Below are positions 30,958 through 33,194 of a stretch of DNA of 33,194 nt, one piece after another. The stretch covers positions 1 through 33,194 of the forward strand of contig VGOG01000013.1 of NCBI GenBank assembly GCA_016875995.1, in the 5' to 3' direction. The notes beneath the pieces are model-generated. The model was not told where the DNA came from, did not search any database, and saw nothing but the letters and a program-made list of their open reading frames with translations. The position numbers were made by a program, and so were the translations under genes. How positions within the stretch are numbered: position 1 is the first letter of the stretch; each line of letters starts with the position of its first letter. This DNA is from Chloroflexota bacterium. Its GTDB lineage: Bacteria > Chloroflexota > Anaerolineae > VGOG01.

Positions 30958-31167
30958 CTACAACAGAACCTCGCTACAGATGATGCGCGGGATCAGCGGC
31001 GCTTCCTCGGCGCGGTCGGCGCTTGTCCTGAGCGAAGCCGAAGGAATGGCGTGATGGGCTTCCTCCAGGCTGTAGTCCCGCACGATGCGCAGGAGTTGCT
31101 CGATCAGAGCCTGGCCGGTGATCTGGCTGCTGGGTGAACAGTTGCAGGGCGGCGTAGCCAGGAAATC
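30958..31167 (-). pseudogene. Orphan open frame after RicT, possible gene remnant
   Basis: Directly after the RicT stop, the same frame stays open for about 69 codons to a TAG at 30958-30960, just before the dehydrogenase ATG. It includes QALIEQLLRIVRDYSLEEAHH and EEAPLIPRIICSEVLL, which look like real protein. There is no good start codon or ribosome-binding site. A CTTGTCCTGAGC-type repeat sits in it, in frame. It could be the C-terminal remnant of a lost gene or of a longer RicT. I do not recognise the parent. Confidence 0.35.
31022..31045. repeat. Dispersed palindrome (CTTGTCCTGAGC type)
   Basis: CTTGTCCTGAGC followed by GAAGCCGAAGGA. Same family as 20791-20816 in the isomerase gene; inside the orphan frame at 30958-31167. 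Confidence 0.75.
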
Positions 31168-31956
31168 TTATTTTTTAGCCGGGATCTCGACGGTCACTTC
31201 GCTCTCTAATTGCACGCTGACCGTTTCTTTGAGGACGTTGACCCCGGTTACTTTGCCTGGGCCATAGGGGGTGTTCACCCTTGCCCCAATCCGAGGCAGC
31301 TTCTTTTTGGCTTCAGCGTAATACTCGTTTTCGTAGGTCAGACAGCAGAGCAGACGCCCACACAGCCCTGATACCTCCGCTGGGCTGAGAGGCAGATCCT
31401 GCTGTTTGGCCATTTTGATGGAGACGGGGGTAAATTCACCGAGGAAAGAAACACAGCACAGGAGACGCCCACAAGGGCCCAGGCCTCCCACCAGTTTGAC
31501 CTCGTCGCGTACCCCGACCTGTTTTAACTCGATCTTTGTCTTGAAGGTCTGGGCCAGGTCCCGCACCAGCTCTCGAAAGTCTATCCGTTTCTCAGCTACG
31601 AAGTAGAAAATCAGGTGGCTGCCGTCGAAGTTATATTCAGCCTTGATTATCTTCATGGACAAACCGTACTCGGCCACCTTTTTCCGGCATATCTCCAGGG
31701 CCTGGGGCTCAAGGCGATGATAATGCTCCATCTGCACCAGGTCCCAGGGTTCGGCCCGGCGAATGATGCCCTTCAATTTGCTGACCACCTCGTCCTCTGG
31801 CACTTCTTTAGGGGCCATGGCTACCTCCCCCGCCTCCCGGCCTCGCGTCGTCTCCACGATGACGTAATCACCAGCTTCTAAATCGTCGAAGCCAGCAGGG
31901 TCGAAATAGTAGATCTTGCTCACCGGTTTAAAACGAATTCCCACTATCTTTGGCAT
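31168..31956 (-). CDS. ricT: RicT/YaaT, PSP1-domain protein
   Basis: A 262-residue cytoplasmic protein of the PSP1 family. In Bacillus, RicT (YaaT) works with RicA and RicF in an Fe-S-containing complex that affects RNase Y-dependent mRNA processing. The N-terminal MPKIVGIRFKPVSKIYYFDP is typical. The two cysteine clusters PCGRLLCC (C162, C167, C168) and LCGRLLCC (C199, C204, C205) are intact and likely bind Fe-S clusters. AGGGG lies 6 bases before the ATG. It follows holB, a common arrangement. A C-terminal KK and a possible frame extension beyond the stop are noted separately. Confidence 0.93.
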   Translation of the reverse strand: MPKIVGIRFKPVSKIYYFDPAGFDDLEAGDYVIVETTRGREAGEVAMAPKEVPEDEVVSKLKGIIRRAEPWDLVQMEHYHRLEPQALEICRKKVAEYGLSMKIIKAEYNFDGSHLIFYFVAEKRIDFRELVRDLAQTFKTKIELKQVGVRDEVKLVGGLGPCGRLLCCVSFLGEFTPVSIKMAKQQDLPLSPAEVSGLCGRLLCCLTYENEYYAEAKKKLPRIGARVNTPYGPGKVTGVNVLKETVSVQLESEVTVEIPAKK

Positions 31957-31976
31957 CTGTTTCCCCTATCTGAGAG

Positions 31977-32078
31977 CCTTGCATAAATCAGTTAAGAAGG
32001 GTCAGGAGAGCCTTCCCCTGCTGCCGATCTGTAGCAGATGGGTAGCAGATGAAAAGCCGTTCTACAAATTATGCAAGG
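31977..32078. repeat. About 100-bp element with 10-bp terminal inverted repeats
   Basis: CCTTGCATAA at 31977-31986 and its exact inverse complement TTATGCAAGG at 32069-32078 bound a segment filling most of the holB-ricT gap. Inside are a direct repeat GTAGCAGATG (twice) and a weak hairpin CTGCT/AGCAG. No coding potential and no obvious target duplication. MITE-like or a structured untranslated region. Confidence 0.6.
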
Positions 32079-32083
32079 GTCTC

Positions 32084-33052
32084 CTATCTTGCAGGCAGGC
32101 TCAGCATCAGCACTTCCAGGGTCAGGCGGGTGTTGGCATTGTGTTCCAGTCGCCAGGCAGCGGCCCGCAGGGCCTCTACAAAGTCTCGCACCTGGCCTAA
32201 GCTGTACCGCTGTGCCTGGGCCCTTAAAGTGTCCTCCCGATCAATGTTGACGATCCCTACCGTGCTTCCACTTGCCGCCAGGAGCAGGTCCCGCCACCAA
32301 CTGAGCCACAAGTGGAGTAACTCTGGCGCTGCTTCGGGGTTGCGGCTGAGCTGTTGGGCATATTCCAGGCGTTCTATCCGCCCCTGGCCCATCAACTCCA
32401 GCATTTCATCGAGATGCTTCTCCCGTTGGGGCAGGACGACGTTGTTTTGACTGGCCGCTATTGCCCAGCCCAGCCGTCCGCCGGAGAGGCAGGCCAAAAG
32501 CCGAGTTCGTTCGACATCTACCCCCCATCGCTCCTGGAGAGCCCTTTGTACCGTTTCGGTGGTCAGAGGCCGCAGGTTGAGTACCTGGCAGCGAGAAACG
32601 ATGGTCGGTAACAGCGCTTCGGCCTCACTGGCGGTGAGCATCAGAATTACGTGGGGCGGGGGTTCTTCCAGTGTTTTGAGCAGGCAGTTGGCGGCTTCAG
32701 CGGTGGCTTGTTCCATCTGCCGTATGATATAGACCTTCCAGCGTCCCTCTAAAGGAGAGAGGGCTGCCTCGCGCCGCAGGGTCCGCATCTGGTCTATCTT
32801 GAGGGTTCCCCCCTCTCCTTCGATGACCTGGACATCGGGGTGACTACCGTGGGCTATTTTGCTGCACGCCAGGCATTGGCCGCAGGGCTTCTCCTCGTCG
32901 AGACAGTTGAGAGCCTGGGCGAAGTTGAGAGCCAGAGACCTCTTGCCGATCTGGGGCGGGCCTGTCAAAAGATAAGCGTGGGCCACCCGCTCACCAGCCA
33001 GGGCACGTCTCAACAGGTCCACAGCCCACTTGTGACCCACCACCTGCCACAT
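32084..33052 (-). CDS. holB: DNA polymerase III delta prime subunit
   Basis: A 322-residue clamp-loader subunit that helps place the sliding clamp on DNA. The start at 33052 (MWQVVGHKWAVDLLRRAL) has GGAGGG upstream; the longer frame to 33106 is unlikely. Motifs: P-loop-like GPPQIGKRS at 31-39 (degenerate, as expected for delta prime), zinc-module cysteines C50, C57, C60, C63, and the SRC sequence in TIVSRCQVL. CLLKTLEEPPPHVILML is the conserved sensor region. The C-terminal helical domain completes the family length. It probably forms a transcript with ricT; a weak -10 (TAAAAT at 33083-33078) lies just upstream. Confidence 0.93.
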   Translation of the reverse strand: MWQVVGHKWAVDLLRRALAGERVAHAYLLTGPPQIGKRSLALNFAQALNCLDEEKPCGQCLACSKIAHGSHPDVQVIEGEGGTLKIDQMRTLRREAALSPLEGRWKVYIIRQMEQATAEAANCLLKTLEEPPPHVILMLTASEAEALLPTIVSRCQVLNLRPLTTETVQRALQERWGVDVERTRLLACLSGGRLGWAIAASQNNVVLPQREKHLDEMLELMGQGRIERLEYAQQLSRNPEAAPELLHLWLSWWRDLLLAASGSTVGIVNIDREDTLRAQAQRYSLGQVRDFVEALRAAAWRLEHNANTRLTLEVLMLSLPAR

Positions 33053-33148
33053 GATGCCCTCCTCCCTCGTCCAGACTATTTTATCACAAATTCCGTTTTG
33101 CTCCAAATGTCTTTTGCCGTGATTCTTCCCAATCTCGAAAAATTGTTG

Positions 33149-33154
33149 TATAAT
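33149..33154 (+). promoter_or_regulatory. Possible -10 box of a divergent plus-strand gene
   Basis: TATAAT on the plus strand with no good -35 at 16-18 bases upstream. It precedes GGAGG (33162-33166) and an ATG at 33176, so it may start a divergent transcript with a very short leader. Confidence 0.4.
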
Positions 33155-33175
33155 TATTCTCGGAGGTTGTCGGAG

Positions 33176-33194
33176 ATGATACGGGGACAGAAAA
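33176..33194 (+). CDS. Possible start of a plus-strand gene, cut by the right edge
   Basis: ATG at 33176, nine bases after GGAGG, reads MIRGQK to the edge. Six codons are too few for identification. It is supported only by the ribosome-binding site and the -10 box at 33149, and would be the sole plus-strand gene in the window. Confidence 0.3.

Noticed and set aside
1-33194. tRNA or rRNA genes
   Set aside because: No cloverleaf or rRNA-like segment was noticed on either strand by eye.

Overview
The window looks like a piece of a Chloroflexota (probably Anaerolineae-type) chromosome. This is inferred from gene content and style, not from a search. The signs are moderately high GC, lipoproteins with long VEK-rich or Pro/Thr-rich linkers after the lipobox, several UroD-family paralogues inside a sugar operon, a RicT/HolB pair, and many short palindromic and heptad repeats in gene junctions and inside genes. 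Every gene that can be supported lies on the minus strand, so transcription runs from right to left. The one exception is a possible plus-strand gene beginning at the extreme right edge.

From right to left: (1) HolB (DNA polymerase III delta prime) and RicT/PSP1 form a housekeeping pair. A short orphan open frame follows RicT. (2) A four-gene unit of unknown purpose holds a zinc alcohol dehydrogenase, an unrecognised 496-aa protein, a phytoene-desaturase-like FAD oxidoreductase and an AMIN-like lipoprotein, and ends at a clear intrinsic terminator (25645-25684). (3) A LacI-family regulator is driven by a near-perfect sigma70 promoter with an operator directly downstream, followed by a family-1 sugar-binding lipoprotein and two MalF/MalG-type permeases. 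(4) A second promoter (about 21054-21082) leads a catabolic run: L-fucose-isomerase-like protein, GH42 beta-galactosidase, aldo/keto reductase, class II ketose-bisphosphate-type aldolase, FGGY kinase, a second GH42 and an M24-fold protein that has lost its metal-binding aspartates. It ends in a paired-hairpin repeat. (5) A second LacI with the same promoter/operator layout leads a ribose-type ABC cassette (binding protein, single-domain ATPase, permease), three divergent UroD/MtaA-fold proteins and a GH51 arabinofuranosidase. (6) A divergent, incomplete GroEL paralogue runs off the left edge.

Taken together, (3) to (5) describe uptake and breakdown of beta-galactoside- and arabinofuranoside-containing plant glycans. 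GH42 and GH51 release sugars. Isomerase, kinase and aldolase form a plausible route from an aldose to DHAP plus an aldehyde, and the aldo/keto reductase could reduce that aldehyde. The three UroD-fold genes suggest one-carbon (methyl) transfer coupled to a sugar operon, possibly demethylation of O-methylated sugars; this is a hypothesis, and no corrinoid protein is visible in the window.

The most unusual features are structural. Six gene junctions carry arrays of different degenerate 7-8-base units, most of them followed by inverted copies, in places supplying the stop or start codon of the flanking genes. At least four palindromic elements also sit in frame inside protein-coding genes (GH42, isomerase, FAD oxidoreductase, alcohol dehydrogenase), and a fifth forms the C-terminus of the dehydrogenase.
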